A stretch of 64,000 nt of DNA from Punctularia strigosozonata HHB-11173 SS5 (Eukaryota > Basidiomycota > Agaricomycetes > Corticiales > Punctulariaceae). Every line of letters starts with the position of its first letter. The stretch's first letter is position 1. Location of the stretch: the NCBI RefSeq assembly GCF_000264995.1, contig NW_006767436.1, positions 211,482 to 275,481 on the forward strand. Direction: 5' to 3'. Below, in pieces: positions 1 to 9,617 of this stretch. Made by a program: the position numbers and the translations under genes. The notes below the pieces were generated by a model. The model saw nothing but the letters and a program-made list of their open reading frames with translations, made no database searches and was not told the DNA's origin.

Positions 1-3000
1 GCGATAGCGATTCCGAGACAGAAGTCGAAGACGCATCTTCGGAGGATAGTGGTTCCGAAACCGAGGTAGATGACGAGAGTGATCGATCGAGCACCTTGTC
101 CGAGGTTGTTGCGCAGTATGGAAACCTCGGTGTAGTACTTGATAATGGACTCGACGTCTGGGGAAACCCCCCTGACATTCGATTCACCCCCGAAGTTCGC
201 GCCGACCGATGGGATCACGCGATTCGAGCTGATCAGCTATGGCATAACCTGGATTACTTACGAACACGCGGTATTACTCCCTTGATGTCCCAAGTACGTG
301 AGACGTATTATAGTAATCCGGTAGGATCCAACCTCACATGCCCGGAAAACGTTCGATATCACGTACTTGAAGGGGAAACCGTGTACCGACGACGGTTTGG
401 AGACCCTGTGCAAGAACGGATCGAACATCAGATGATGTTTGGAATACACCGCTTGCCTCACCTATGGCCCATATGGCCGCAGGAGACGGCGGTTGCATCG
501 TGCATGGTCAAAACGCGGACCAACGAGATCGCATGGGTAATCAACGAGCCCGTACTATCGGCACTAATCTTCTTGCCCGTGTTGCACCTTGGCCGCTTCA
601 ATTTCGACTTCGTTGGATGGTACCGCAAACGCATCCTCGAACTAATCAACCTATCGTACAAATTCGAGAAACAAGAGCTGGGCTATACGGAGGCAGATTA
701 TCTTGCCGACTCCTGTATTTTTGAACCAACAAACCGGACCGAGGAACCAGAAGATGATGTCGACTCGTCAAGCCATAATGAAAGTCAGGATTCGTCGGAT
801 TCTGACGGCGACGGCGATGAAACATTCTTCTCCTGCGAAGACGAAACCTCGGATAACGTTGAATCAGCTACCGAACATCAGGAACGGGACGACCTCGTAC
901 CCGATACTGACACTCCGGCCACTACGCCCAACGTATCCGGATACGCCGCTAGTTGGTGGGTACATGCTCGTACCAGACACACATCGCGGGGTTTCTCCGT
1001 CGCACCGCGAGTTGAAACCGTCACCGATTGTAGCAATTGGGCCTTGAGCGAAACGACGGAAGCGGTGCCTAGTCTCCACTCGGTTACTGACTGGGACGGC
1101 GACGACAGTAGCATATCCGACAAAAGCGAGATCCCCGAGGCTAACCTGGAGGGCGAGGAACCACCGCTACAGGCACACGTACCTCAGGCTCCGAAGCAAA
1201 CGACGACCGAGTTTGAACAGAGACGGCAGGAACTTGAGACTGCGCCTATCGGAGTGATAGACGACGACTACGTTCTGCGGCCACGATCGATCAAGGTCGT
1301 CGACGAGTTTTGCGTGCTTGATGACATTCGTCCTGAGACGTGGCGAAACGAGAGCATCCTTCAGTATCGGATTTGTGCGGCGCGCGTCAAACAGGTCCCT
1401 GAAGGCAGCTTTCCCTCCCTCCAACGCAATGCCGCGCGATCCCGCACCACTGGACGCAGCATCCCGAAACCTATAGTCATTCTGGTCCGCATCAACGGTC
1501 ATGAATGTCGGGCCCTTCTGGACTCCGGCTCTCTGGGCGACTTCATGTCGACAACTCTCGCCGAACAGCTCAAAGTTGCGAAGACCCCCCTCGACAGTCA
1601 GGTTACCGTCCAGCTCGCGGCTCAAGGATCCAAAACCAAGGTAAACTTCTGCACCTCGGTTGACCTACAGTACGCCAGCGTCAAATGCAAACGAACCTTC
1701 GACATCATGAACATCGACGGGTATGATCTAATTCTAGGCACTCCATTCATATGGCAGCATAAGGTCATGATCGGGCTGAACCCCCCCAGGGTCATGATCG
1801 GCACGGACGAACCCAGCGTCATGAAACCCGGCGATGATGTCGGATTGCTTGCATCTAGGTCGGCCCGACTCGAAGAACGTAACTTGGAGGATATCCGAAA
1901 GGATCTACACGAGTACGCCCGTCCCCTCTATCAAAAGGCAACTGAAACCCAATTACCGCCCTTGCGGCGCGTAAATCATAGAATCCCGATCATCGACCGA
2001 ACCAAGCGCTATCCGTTCCGCCCCTCAAGGTGCCCGGAAGGCTTCCGTGAGTTATGGAACGCAAAACGTGACATTTTTCTAAAATCCGGTCGATGGCAGT
2101 ATGCAAACGGTGTCAACGCGGCACCACTGATGTTCCTTCGCAAACCAAACGGCGGTATGCGGAACACGATAGACTTACGGGCGCGAAACGACAATACGGA
2201 GAAGATCGCGTCGCCACTGCCGGATCAGGACGGCATACGACGCCGGGTCGCTCGCAGCACGTTCTTCACAGCGATGGATCTGGAGGGCGCATATGAGCAG
2301 GTCCGGATTGAACCGGAAGATGTAGAGCACACCCTAATGGCTACACCTGACGGCACCATGATCAGTCTTGTACTACAACAGGGCGATTGTAATGCCATCG
2401 CCACCTTCATGGCCGTAATGACAGACCTGTTTGCGCCGTACATTGGAGTCTGGCTCGAGATATATCTGGACGATCTTATCGTCCATAACGACGACCTTAA
2501 CGAGCACGTTCGCTGCGTCAAAATCGTCATCGACACACTGCGGGAAAACCAGTTCTTCCTATCGGAGTCCAAGATGCATTTTCTGGCAGACCAGATCAAG
2601 TTGCTTGGGCACATAGTTACACATGACGGTATCTATCTCGACGGAGCAAAAATTGACAAGATCGCGTCATGGAAGGTCCCTACCAACCGAGATCTACTAC
2701 GAGGATTCTTAGGCGCCGTAGGGTACCTTGCAGACGGATGCGCGGGGATACGAGTCCCCATGGACGTCCTTAATCGGTTAACGGGAGACACCGTCGTATT
2801 CCGATGGGGCCCAACCGAACAACGCGCTTTTGACGAGGTTAAGCAGATTGTTGAGGCGCACCGACACGTCCATCGCGTATCGATGATCTATGGACCAGAC
2901 GCGGCACCCGTCCACGTCATAACCGACGGATGTTTGACGGGCGTAGGAGGATGTATTCGCCAGGGCAACGACTGGCGAACCGCACCCGTTGTCGCTTTTT

Positions 3001-6000
3001 ACTCGGCAAAGTTGTCCGCCGCTCAGCAAAACTACGCCGTGCACGAAATCGAACTACTCGCCGGACTCGAAACCATGATGCGCCACCGGGACATCCTACT
3101 TGGGGTTAAATTCCGATGGTATACCGACCACAAGGGGCTTACTCACTTCATGAATCAAAAGAACTTGACTGGCCGACAAGCACGATGGTTAGAAAAGCTG
3201 TCTGAGTTCGACTTCGAGGTGGTATACGTACCGGGGCTTGAAAACAACCTCGCAGACGCACTATCGCGAATTTACTCTAATGACTCCCCGGGAACCGAGC
3301 GAAGGGCTTCCGAAATGGTTCAGTATGATGACCGGCGACCTCCTCGTCGGGACTCACCAATGATCCTAACCGGTCTCGAGGCCAGCATGGCCGTACTCCG
3401 ACCCCGACCACTTCGTCCTCAGGAAACGTCACAGAGCGCACAAGGTTCAGTACCGCGAACGGAGGGCGCGCGGAGTCACCGACCGAAGGCACGACCGGCC
3501 GCCACGACACCTGCACGCCAGGAGGCAACCGACATAGCACCTGCGGAATCGGGCCGACCTGAGACCGCGCAGGAATTCGCAAAACGCATCAAGAGGGTTA
3601 CGTTGAAGCTACCGGTGCAGCTTCAGGAGGGCGAGGAGGTTACGAAACAAGAACCTAGTATCGACGACAACACAGAGCAATGCATAGAGGACGAGCAAGG
3701 TGATGAGCATGATCGCGCGCCAGCACTGCCGCTGATACTCGCTGACACCAACGACGACTTTCCAAACTGCCTCAAGGGCAAATATACCGACGACCCGTTC
3801 TACCGCGATATTCTAGCCAACCCATCCCACTACAAGAACTTCGTATGCGAAGACGACATCGTGTATCTGAGGGAATCAGGTACGAAGTTGTTATGCATAC
3901 CCGACTGCTTCGTTGGACAACGGAAAGCCCGCGAACTGGTGATCACTCGCGCACATTCCATCCTAGCCCATCTAGGACCATCGAAGACGGTAACCTATCT
4001 TCGAAATAGCGTCTGGTGGAAGACGATGGTGGCTGATGTACAACGATATTGCGACTCGTGCACTACTTGCAGGCGCAGCAAACCCAGCAATCAGAAGCCT
4101 TACGGTTTGCTAAACCCACTCCCTGTCGCCACAGAACCTTGGGAGGCAATAGGAATCGATTTTGTGGGACCACTGCCGGTATCTAAAGACAGGGACGGAT
4201 CGTATGATGAGATTACCGTCGTCATTGACCTCTTAACAGGCCGTATCCATTTAGTACCGAGCCGGCAAGACTACCGGGCCAGAGACATTGCCGAGCTAGT
4301 CTTCGTAGAAGTATACAGGCTACATGGACTTCCCAAACGGATAATAAGTGATCGCGATGTTCTATTCACGAGTTCCTTCTGGCAGCATCTAAACAAGCTG
4401 ATTGGTGTATCGCTAAACATGTCCAGCGCCTACCACCCGGAATCGGATGGCTCTACTGAACGCGCGAACCGTACTATCACACAAATGATTCGGGCGTGCG
4501 TAGGGAACGACCAACGAGACTGGGTAGCTAAACTCCCCGGTATCGAATTCGCTATTAACGCCGCTCGATCTGACAGTACCGGATTCGCCCCGTTCTTCCT
4601 GGATACAGGACGCATGCCCAGATCTATGATCTGGGACCAGCCAAAGGAGGACGAATATCCGGGTGTCCGAGCCTTCGCGCAACGAATGAAGAACGCCATC
4701 ATGTCCGCACACGACGCCATCCTCGACGCTCGCGTAAAACAGACCCGATTGGCGAACCGACGACGACGACCATCCCCTTTCGTTCAAGGAGACCTAGTGT
4801 ACGTTTCCACGAAGAACATAACGTTCCCCAAGGGACGTGCGCGCAAACTCTTACCGAAATATGTTGGCCCGTATCTCGTCGAGACCGACTTCGGAAACAA
4901 CTCCTATCGTTTGAAATTGCCGGCACGGCTGTTGCAACGAGGCGTTCATCCGGTATTTCACTCGTCGCTACTCCGAGTACATGTGCCTAACGACGACCGA
5001 CTGTTCCCTGGACGCTCCGAGACCCAGATCGCGGACTTCGGAGAAGAAACGTCGGAATGGGCTATAGATCGAATACTTTCGCACAAAGGACGGGGAATGA
5101 ACACTATCTTCGAGGTACGATGGCGTGCCGGCGACACGACCTGGCTTCCGCTCTCCAGGGTGGAGGGGTTCGAACAGCTGAAGCACTACTTCGACGCGTT
5201 AGGGATTTCCTCCGCTTCCGAACTGCCGGACGGGAAAGGGAGGCCACCCACGGATGATCCGCAAGTTTATGCTGGCGGTGTCCGCCTATCACTCATCGAC
5301 GACCGGGTTACTAACGACTTCGTATATAATACAGGATCAACCGTGCAGTCAGCAAGAGAAACTACCCATCGACCTAAGGCCCGACGTCGTCGACGACACA
5401 GGTCTCGCCGCACCCATCCCTCACTCACCACCACAATGGCGGATACGGATACGCTCATGAATTTCGACGATGACACGATCAACGAATTCCTGAACTCACC
5501 TACCGCCAACAACCTCACTGCCGTCCTTAGTGGTGCCCCTTACGACGGTCCTGCCGTAAACTCTGGGGCCGCGTCCACTGGAATCGATACCGGCTCTCCC
5601 GCCAACGCCTTCCATGGGCCTGGCGCACCCAACATCGATCAACCTGCCCCCGAGCTCCCTACACCCGTCGCGGCCACCACCGTGTTCCCGGTACCCACCG
5701 ATCACCCGTCGATCGCTACCTCCGACGCGAGCTCCGTTGCTATCATCAATGAGGATCCCTCAACCCTCGACCCTTCATTTACCCCCGTCGACGACTTCCT
5801 CGCTCTCGGGTACTTCATCTTTATGAAGAAGTCGGCTCGCCAGTTCATCCTGCGCTCCCCGGATGGAAACGGCGGCTTCGTCCTCGAAGTAATCGCGCAC
5901 AGCACGCTCAACCGCTTCCTCTCCTTCGATGAGAAAATCCGGTCGCACGCCGTCCCCGCTTCCGCCGAGCTGCCTGACGGCTACTACGACTTCGTCACGA

Positions 6001-6380
6001 AGTTCAACAACCTCGTGCCAAAGAGAAAGGCATGCTTTTCGACGTACATCCCGGGAGACGTCAACGGCACGCGCTACTACATCCATGGCCCCTCCCCTCG
6101 CGCCATCTTCTTCTCCCCGGAAATCCGCGCCGTGTTCGGTCAGCAGCGCCGCAACCAGCAGCGCTCCAACCGCGCCAACTCGCACCCTCATCCTCGTTCA
6201 GGAACCTCGGGCCCGGGCAATCATCCCATCCGCAAGAACCGCCCCGCACGCGGCAACTACATGGGTGCCGATAGACGCGACCGGAACGCACCGGCGATGT
6301 CCGACGCCCAGCTGCGCGAACGCATACTGTTGGAGGCTGTCCGCGAAACCATGAATGCACAATCTGGATCTCGATTCTAA
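1..6380 (+). CDS. Ty3/Gypsy polyprotein (PR-RT-RH-IN-chromo-like), 5'-truncated by window
   Basis: The frame is open from base 3; the first in-window TTG at 96 is not a convincing start. The N-terminal third is acidic and low complexity, with no CCHC zinc knuckle visible. Then follow a retropepsin D-S-G near 1521, an RT core with YLDD at 2463–2474, RNase H (TDG, HEIELLA, YTDHKGL, ADALSR; about 2930–3270), the integrase H-H-C-C zinc site (about 3950–4085), and the DDE core (IDFVGP near 4156, SDRD near 4344, DGSTER near 4450). A GPY/F-type module with VGPY lies at about 4860. A chromodomain-like segment (WAIDRIL, FEVRW, TTWLPL) covers about 5055–5190. Unusually, some 400 further codons follow, beginning about 5200 and including a low-complexity linker and a folded-looking block at 5780–6130. 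Confidence 0.92.
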   Translation, partial: DSDSETEVEDASSEDSGSETEVDDESDRSSTLSEVVAQYGNLGVVLDNGLDVWGNPPDIRFTPEVRADRWDHAIRADQLWHNLDYLRTRGITPLMSQVRETYYSNPVGSNLTCPENVRYHVLEGETVYRRRFGDPVQERIEHQMMFGIHRLPHLWPIWPQETAVASCMVKTRTNEIAWVINEPVLSALIFLPVLHLGRFNFDFVGWYRKRILELINLSYKFEKQELGYTEADYLADSCIFEPTNRTEEPEDDVDSSSHNESQDSSDSDGDGDETFFSCEDETSDNVESATEHQERDDLVPDTDTPATTPNVSGYAASWWVHARTRHTSRGFSVAPRVETVTDCSNWALSETTEAVPSLHSVTDWDGDDSSISDKSEIPEANLEGEEPPLQAHVPQAPKQTTTEFEQRRQELETAPIGVIDDDYVLRPRSIKVVDEFCVLDDIRPETWRNESILQYRICAARVKQVPEGSFPSLQRNAARSRTTGRSIPKPIVILVRINGHECRALLDSGSLGDFMSTTLAEQLKVAKTPLDSQVTVQLAAQGSKTKVNFCTSVDLQYASVKCKRTFDIMNIDGYDLILGTPFIWQHKVMIGLNPPRVMIGTDEPSVMKPGDDVGLLASRSARLEERNLEDIRKDLHEYARPLYQKATETQLPPLRRVNHRIPIIDRTKRYPFRPSRCPEGFRELWNAKRDIFLKSGRWQYANGVNAAPLMFLRKPNGGMRNTIDLRARNDNTEKIASPLPDQDGIRRRVARSTFFTAMDLEGAYEQVRIEPEDVEHTLMATPDGTMISLVLQQGDCNAIATFMAVMTDLFAPYIGVWLEIYLDDLIVHNDDLNEHVRCVKIVIDTLRENQFFLSESKMHFLADQIKLLGHIVTHDGIYLDGAKIDKIASWKVPTNRDLLRGFLGAVGYLADGCAGIRVPMDVLNRLTGDTVVFRWGPTEQRAFDEVKQIVEAHRHVHRVSMIYGPDAAPVHVITDGCLTGVGGCIRQGNDWRTAPVVAFYSAKLSAAQQNYAVHEIELLAGLETMMRHRDILLGVKFRWYTDHKGLTHFMNQKNLTGRQARWLEKLSEFDFEVVYVPGLENNLADALSRIYSNDSPGTERRASEMVQYDDRRPPRRDSPMILTGLEASMAVLRPRPLRPQETSQSAQGSVPRTEGARSHRPKARPAATTPARQEATDIAPAESGRPETAQEFAKRIKRVTLKLPVQLQEGEEVTKQEPSIDDNTEQCIEDEQGDEHDRAPALPLILADTNDDFPNCLKGKYTDDPFYRDILANPSHYKNFVCEDDIVYLRESGTKLLCIPDCFVGQRKARELVITRAHSILAHLGPSKTVTYLRNSVWWKTMVADVQRYCDSCTTCRRSKPSNQKPYGLLNPLPVATEPWEAIGIDFVGPLPVSKDRDGSYDEITVVIDLLTGRIHLVPSRQDYRARDIAELVFVEVYRLHGLPKRIISDRDVLFTSSFWQHLNKLIGVSLNMSSAYHPESDGSTERANRTITQMIRACVGNDQRDWVAKLPGIEFAINAARSDSTGFAPFFLDTGRMPRSMIWDQPKEDEYPGVRAFAQRMKNAIMSAHDAILDARVKQTRLANRRRRPSPFVQGDLVYVSTKNITFPKGRARKLLPKYVGPYLVETDFGNNSYRLKLPARLLQRGVHPVFHSSLLRVHVPNDDRLFPGRSETQIADFGEETSEWAIDRILSHKGRGMNTIFEVRWRAGDTTWLPLSRVEGFEQLKHYFDALGISSASELPDGKGRPPTDDPQVYAGGVRLSLIDDRVTNDFVYNTGSTVQSARETTHRPKARRRRRHRSRRTHPSLTTTMADTDTLMNFDDDTINEFLNSPTANNLTAVLSGAPYDGPAVNSGAASTGIDTGSPANAFHGPGAPNIDQPAPELPTPVAATTVFPVPTDHPSIATSDASSVAIINEDPSTLDPSFTPVDDFLALGYFIFMKKSARQFILRSPDGNGGFVLEVIAHSTLNRFLSFDEKIRSHAVPASAELPDGYYDFVTKFNNLVPKRKACFSTYIPGDVNGTRYYIHGPSPRAIFFSPEIRAVFGQQRRNQQRSNRANSHPHPRSGTSGPGNHPIRKNRPARGNYMGADRRDRNAPAMSDAQLRERILLEAVRETMNAQSGSRF

Positions 6381-6419
6381 CATCCCTCACCTTCCTTAGT
6401 TCATAGACCTTCGGTCTCT

Positions 6420-6430
6420 GGGAGGGCGAA
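6420..6430 (+). other. polypurine tract of the LTR element
   Basis: A purine-rich stretch lies directly before the TGTAAC that opens the LTR. In LTR elements this tract primes plus-strand DNA synthesis. The position is right; the tract is short and interrupted by one pyrimidine. Confidence 0.55.
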
Positions 6431-6555
6431 TGTAACGGTGCGGCTCTGTCCGCGCGCCTCCCGAGCCGTTGCTATCCTTCGTTATACTTCCCCCGGTCGT
6501 CATGGACCACTCCGCCTGTCGAATAACATATACTCGTAATCCGGGATCCCGTAGA

Positions 6556-6563
6556 TATATAAG
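6556..6563 (+). promoter_or_regulatory. TATA-like box in LTR
   Basis: TATATAAG lies 125 bp into the LTR and directly precedes a hairpin-forming repeat. The place fits a U3/R promoter. In the 3' LTR it could also send transcription outwards into TAD2, about 280 bp downstream. Confidence 0.5.
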
Positions 6564-6591
6564 TAGCGTACGACGAGACATGTACGCTACT
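6562..6591. repeat. perfect 10 bp inverted repeat with 10 bp loop in LTR
   Basis: AGTAGCGTAC at 6562–6571 is matched exactly by its reverse complement at 6582–6591. The hairpin begins within the TATA-like element, so it would form at or near the 5' end of the retrotransposon RNA. Confidence 0.8.
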
Positions 6592-6843
6592 TTTTCTCTC
6601 CCCCGCTCAACGCAGACTTACAACGGTCTTTCGTCTGAGCACTGAGAGTCTCAACCGTGTGAACGCACCTCTGCTCTAATAGAGCTTTGCTCGCGTCACA
6701 TGCTTTCTTTCGCGCTTTGCTCAGCGAGTCAGTCCCTGCGTCATTCTCGGCCGTTCTTTACGCGTCTCTGGCCTTGTTACATCCCACGGCGCCACTCAGT
6801 AACATATGAATAAGAGGAAAAAAATAAACAAGAAGCCAGCAGA

Positions 6844-7662
6844 ATGACAACTGCACCTGGTTCCAGTGCTGTACGGCCGGCGGGAGAAAACGACGATTCT
6901 GTGCACATCGCATGGATGCAAGAAGCGATGAAAATGGTGCGCATATCATCTAATATCTAAGATGCAAGAGGTGATATATCGCATATGTAGTAACAGGCCG
7001 AGGAAGCCCTCGCTGCGAGTGAAGTTCCTGTCGGGTGCGTTTTCGTCAGGGACGGCAAGATCATCGCCAAGGCTCGCAACCGCACCAACCAACTTCGCAA
7101 CGTACGCACATATCTCTTTTCTTTGTCTGGAACCGCACCAACCGAGCTCATGACGTGTCCTCTCCAGGCTACCAGACACGCCGAACTCGAAGCCATCGAC
7201 GCGATCCTCGCCGACCGCGAGCTGACACCAACGGTCACCGACTACCCCCTGTCGGACACGACGCTCTACGTCACCGTCGAGCCGTGCATCATGTGCGGGT
7301 CCGCCCTGCGTCAGATGGGGATCAAAGAAGTATTCTACGGGTGCGGCAACGAACGGTTCGGCGGGAACGGGAGCGTGCTCGGGGTGAACAGCGCGTACGC
7401 TCCCAGTCTTTTTGTGCTCTCGCGGTCGTGTTGACGTTACCTACGCAGGCTGCCGCACCCTAAGCACCCAAGCTACAGATCGACGGGAGGGTACCTCCGC
7501 GAGGAGGCTATCATGGTCTTGCGCCGTTTCTACATCACGGAGAATGCGAACGGTCCGTGTACGCGCACCCCAAAGACGGATGATCATTCCTGACATTCTC
7601 CCGCAGCTCCGGTGCCCAAATCAAAAGCAAACCGCGTCTTGAAGACAGAAATCAAACACTGA
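6844..7662 (+). CDS. TAD2: tRNA-specific adenosine-34 deaminase catalytic subunit Tad2
   Basis: Tad2 pairs with Tad3 to convert adenosine to inosine at the wobble position of several tRNAs. Five exons fit the family: 6844–6936, 6997–7101, 7168–7394, 7449–7552 and 7607–7662, all with GT–AG introns of 54–66 bp. The cytidine-deaminase fold shows the zinc ligand and proton shuttle HAE (exon 3) and the PCIMC pair of cysteines, followed by the family block [15 protein letters not shown]. Exon 4 carries the conserved [11 protein letters not shown] segment, and exon 5 a basic tail. The ATG at 6844 is in frame with the first conserved helix ([10 protein letters not shown]). An LTR retrotransposon ends only 62 bp upstream, so the native promoter has probably been displaced or replaced. 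Confidence 0.93.
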
Positions 7663-7822
7663 CGCCTGATATACGACATCGATCCGCGGAAGAAGAAGAT
7701 GAATCCCATTTTTGGTGGGTATCATGTACACATGCATATACGATCTACCCGGAAGCATCCTGAAACCCAACTAGTTTTTTGTTCAGGCCCCGACACCGCC
7801 CGCGTTGTCGGCCCGCCAAGCC

Positions 7823-8467
7823 CTAGATATAATAACACTCGTCATCCCAGTACCATCCTGTCCCGAACGCCGCTTCCTCCGCGTACGCCTCCAACGTCCA
7901 GCCATACGGCTGCACGAGCGGCTGCACGAGCACGCCCAGCATATCCTCCATCGCCTGCTCCACCTCCATCGGGTCCTCGTCCGCGCCCACGATCCGCACC
8001 GCGTCGTAGCGGCGTACCGGCGGCGCGGCGGGGCCGGGGGAGAAGGCCTGTAGAGGGGTAACCCATTCTTCGAACCCCGGGCTGGCGTCGTTGACTTCCG
8101 CCTCGGCGCCCCCCTCCCTTCGGCGAGCTTGCCGCGTTCCGGTGGCGAGGACGTCGCCAAGATCGTCCATCATCGATATCCCGAGCCCCAGGCCCTCCCC
8201 CTCCGACCCGGGCGCGTACTCCCGAATGCCCAGCCCCATCACCGCGGCGGTCGCGATGTCGACCATCTCCTCGCCGTCGATGTCCTCGTCCTTGAGCGGC
8301 GACGACGGCGCGGTCGTCCACACTTCTTCGTGATGGTGGTGGTGGTCGGACCGGCAGGACGTCGGGGTGAGGATGATGAAGAACGGTTGCGTGCTGCGGC
8401 CCTGCGAGCGCGGGGAGAAGACGGTGGTGAACGGGCTGCTGCTGCTAATGTCCATGTTCGAGTTCAT
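7823..8467 (-). CDS. uncharacterised 214-residue acidic protein
   Basis: A single uninterrupted frame of 214 codons with an ATG start. I do not recognise a family. Visible features are a serine-rich N-terminus, a run of five histidines near residue 45, an acidic glycine-rich middle, and a C-terminal part rich in aromatic and acidic residues ending WYWDDECYYI. There is no signal peptide or membrane segment. It converges with TAD2, whose stop lies 160 bp away. The 5' side faces a 1.1 kb gene-free stretch that should hold its promoter. It is probably a real gene because the codon use is GC-biased and its strand has the only long sensible frame, but homology support is absent. Confidence 0.55.
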   Translation of the reverse strand: MNSNMDISSSSPFTTVFSPRSQGRSTQPFFIILTPTSCRSDHHHHHEEVWTTAPSSPLKDEDIDGEEMVDIATAAVMGLGIREYAPGSEGEGLGLGISMMDDLGDVLATGTRQARRREGGAEAEVNDASPGFEEWVTPLQAFSPGPAAPPVRRYDAVRIVGADEDPMEVEQAMEDMLGVLVQPLVQPYGWTLEAYAEEAAFGTGWYWDDECYYI

Positions 8468-9617
8468 CCTTTTTCTCGTTTGGGGACGCGAGTGATTATG
8501 CGGAGTGGTGTAAGGTATGGGTGATTAAAGGGCGGCCGTAAGGTTGTGTGAGGAAGGGTAAACAAGCCGATGAATTGGAAACTGTCGCGAGTGACGTCGA
8601 GGTTAGCCACCGTAAATCAAGGGCACGAAGAATAAACGGGCGCACGCACGGATTATAGAGAAAGTCCCTTGAACCGAATGTGTCTTCCGAGCCTAAGCTG
8701 TGATACTGTCGTCCCAGTCGACAAGATCCGGTTGAAAAAAGGGGGGAAGGTGAAAGGATCAGATGTCCGCGGGGAAAGAGGAGTTGAGTGGTTGCGTTGC
8801 GAGGTGAGGAAACGAGCGCTCCATGACCTGGTCTTTATACCTTCTAGCTCCTCCTACTGCTGCACTGCCGACGCCCCTTTACTTCGATCCTGTGTGGTCC
8901 ATCCGAGATCCCGTCGAGATCCCGAAGGTCGGGAGTGATCAGGACGTCCTCGCCGCGCGGACTCCGCGACTAGTAGAGTACATACTTACGTATACTTGAT
9001 TTCTCCGATCGCGGATATACTATGTATTCCAAACAAGGATGCGGACGTCCTTACCGCGCGCACTCCGCGACCAGCACATACCTACTTGATTTCTCCGATG
9101 GCGGATATACTATTCCAAACAAGGACGCGGACGTCCTCAATCAAAATTCGCACATACTACCTACGATACATAACGGATAATGCTAGTAAAGCTACAGGTT
9201 GATTATCTACGAGGCAGGCAGTAATGGATGGATTAGTTAGGGGGGTTGGAGGGTGGGGTGGGTGACTTGAGACAAGGGCGTGGTGATGGTGGTGGTCGTG
9301 CTGGTGGTGGAATCGGAGGCCGGATCTACTACCTAACTACCTAAGTACTCAAGACGAGGATGAGAGAGAGAGATTAAGTTGTGTGGCAAGCGGTGTAGAA
9401 TAGCGAAATGTCCAGATGAAAATAATAAAAAAGGGATTAGCGTGGACGGAAAAGGAAGGTGGATAGTGAATGGAACCGGGATGCGGAGCGGAGAGGGGGG
9501 GTATGTCGTTGGAATCGTCGATGAGCAAATGGTGCGGAGGTTTCGTAGCATTTCACAGAGATGAGGCTGGGGAGCGGTATATCAAGCAGACGCCTTCGAG
9601 TTCCTTTATGTTTCGTC
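8468..9617. other. gene-free stretch with tandem repeat
   Basis: No coding exon is supported here. It lies between the 5' end of the unknown gene on the left and the 3' end of the cyclin gene on the right. It includes a degenerate tandem repeat (8938–9150) and GGTGGT-type simple sequence near 9285–9312. Confidence 0.6.
8938..9150. repeat. imperfect tandem repeat, unit about 100 bp
   Basis: Two near-complete copies and the start of a third. Each carries a GGACGTCC-containing block, a CGCGC-ACTCCGCGAC block, a CTTGATTTCTCCGAT block and a GCGGATATACTAT...TTCCAAACAAGGA block. The copies differ by small indels. The GACGTC core is palindromic and recurs three times (about 8943, 9036 and 9131). No known element type is recognised. 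Confidence 0.75.

Larger units (their letters stand above)
1..6781 (+). mobile_element. Ty3/Gypsy LTR retrotransposon, 3' part
   Basis: The window opens inside the element, so its 5' LTR, primer-binding site and any upstream gag are missing. Seen here are one long reading frame with protease, reverse transcriptase, RNase H and integrase in Ty3/Gypsy order, a purine-rich tract, and a 3' LTR ending 62 bp before the TAD2 start codon. The frame has no internal stop over about 6.4 kb, which suggests a recent and possibly still active copy. The sequence after the LTR begins TCCCA; whether this is a target duplication cannot be tested without the left flank. Confidence 0.93.
6431..6781 (+). repeat. 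3' long terminal repeat (351 bp)
   Basis: It starts TGTAAC and ends GTTACA, a 6 bp terminal inverted repeat with the canonical TG...CA ends. It follows the polypurine tract and lies 50 bp after the polyprotein stop codon. It contains a TATA-like box and a perfect 10 bp inverted repeat near the expected transcription start. The partner 5' LTR is outside the window, so identity between LTRs, and thus insertion age, cannot be read here. Confidence 0.85.

Noticed and set aside
8938-9150. CRISPR-like array
   Set aside because: The units are too long and have no regular short repeat–spacer pattern; the genome is eukaryotic.
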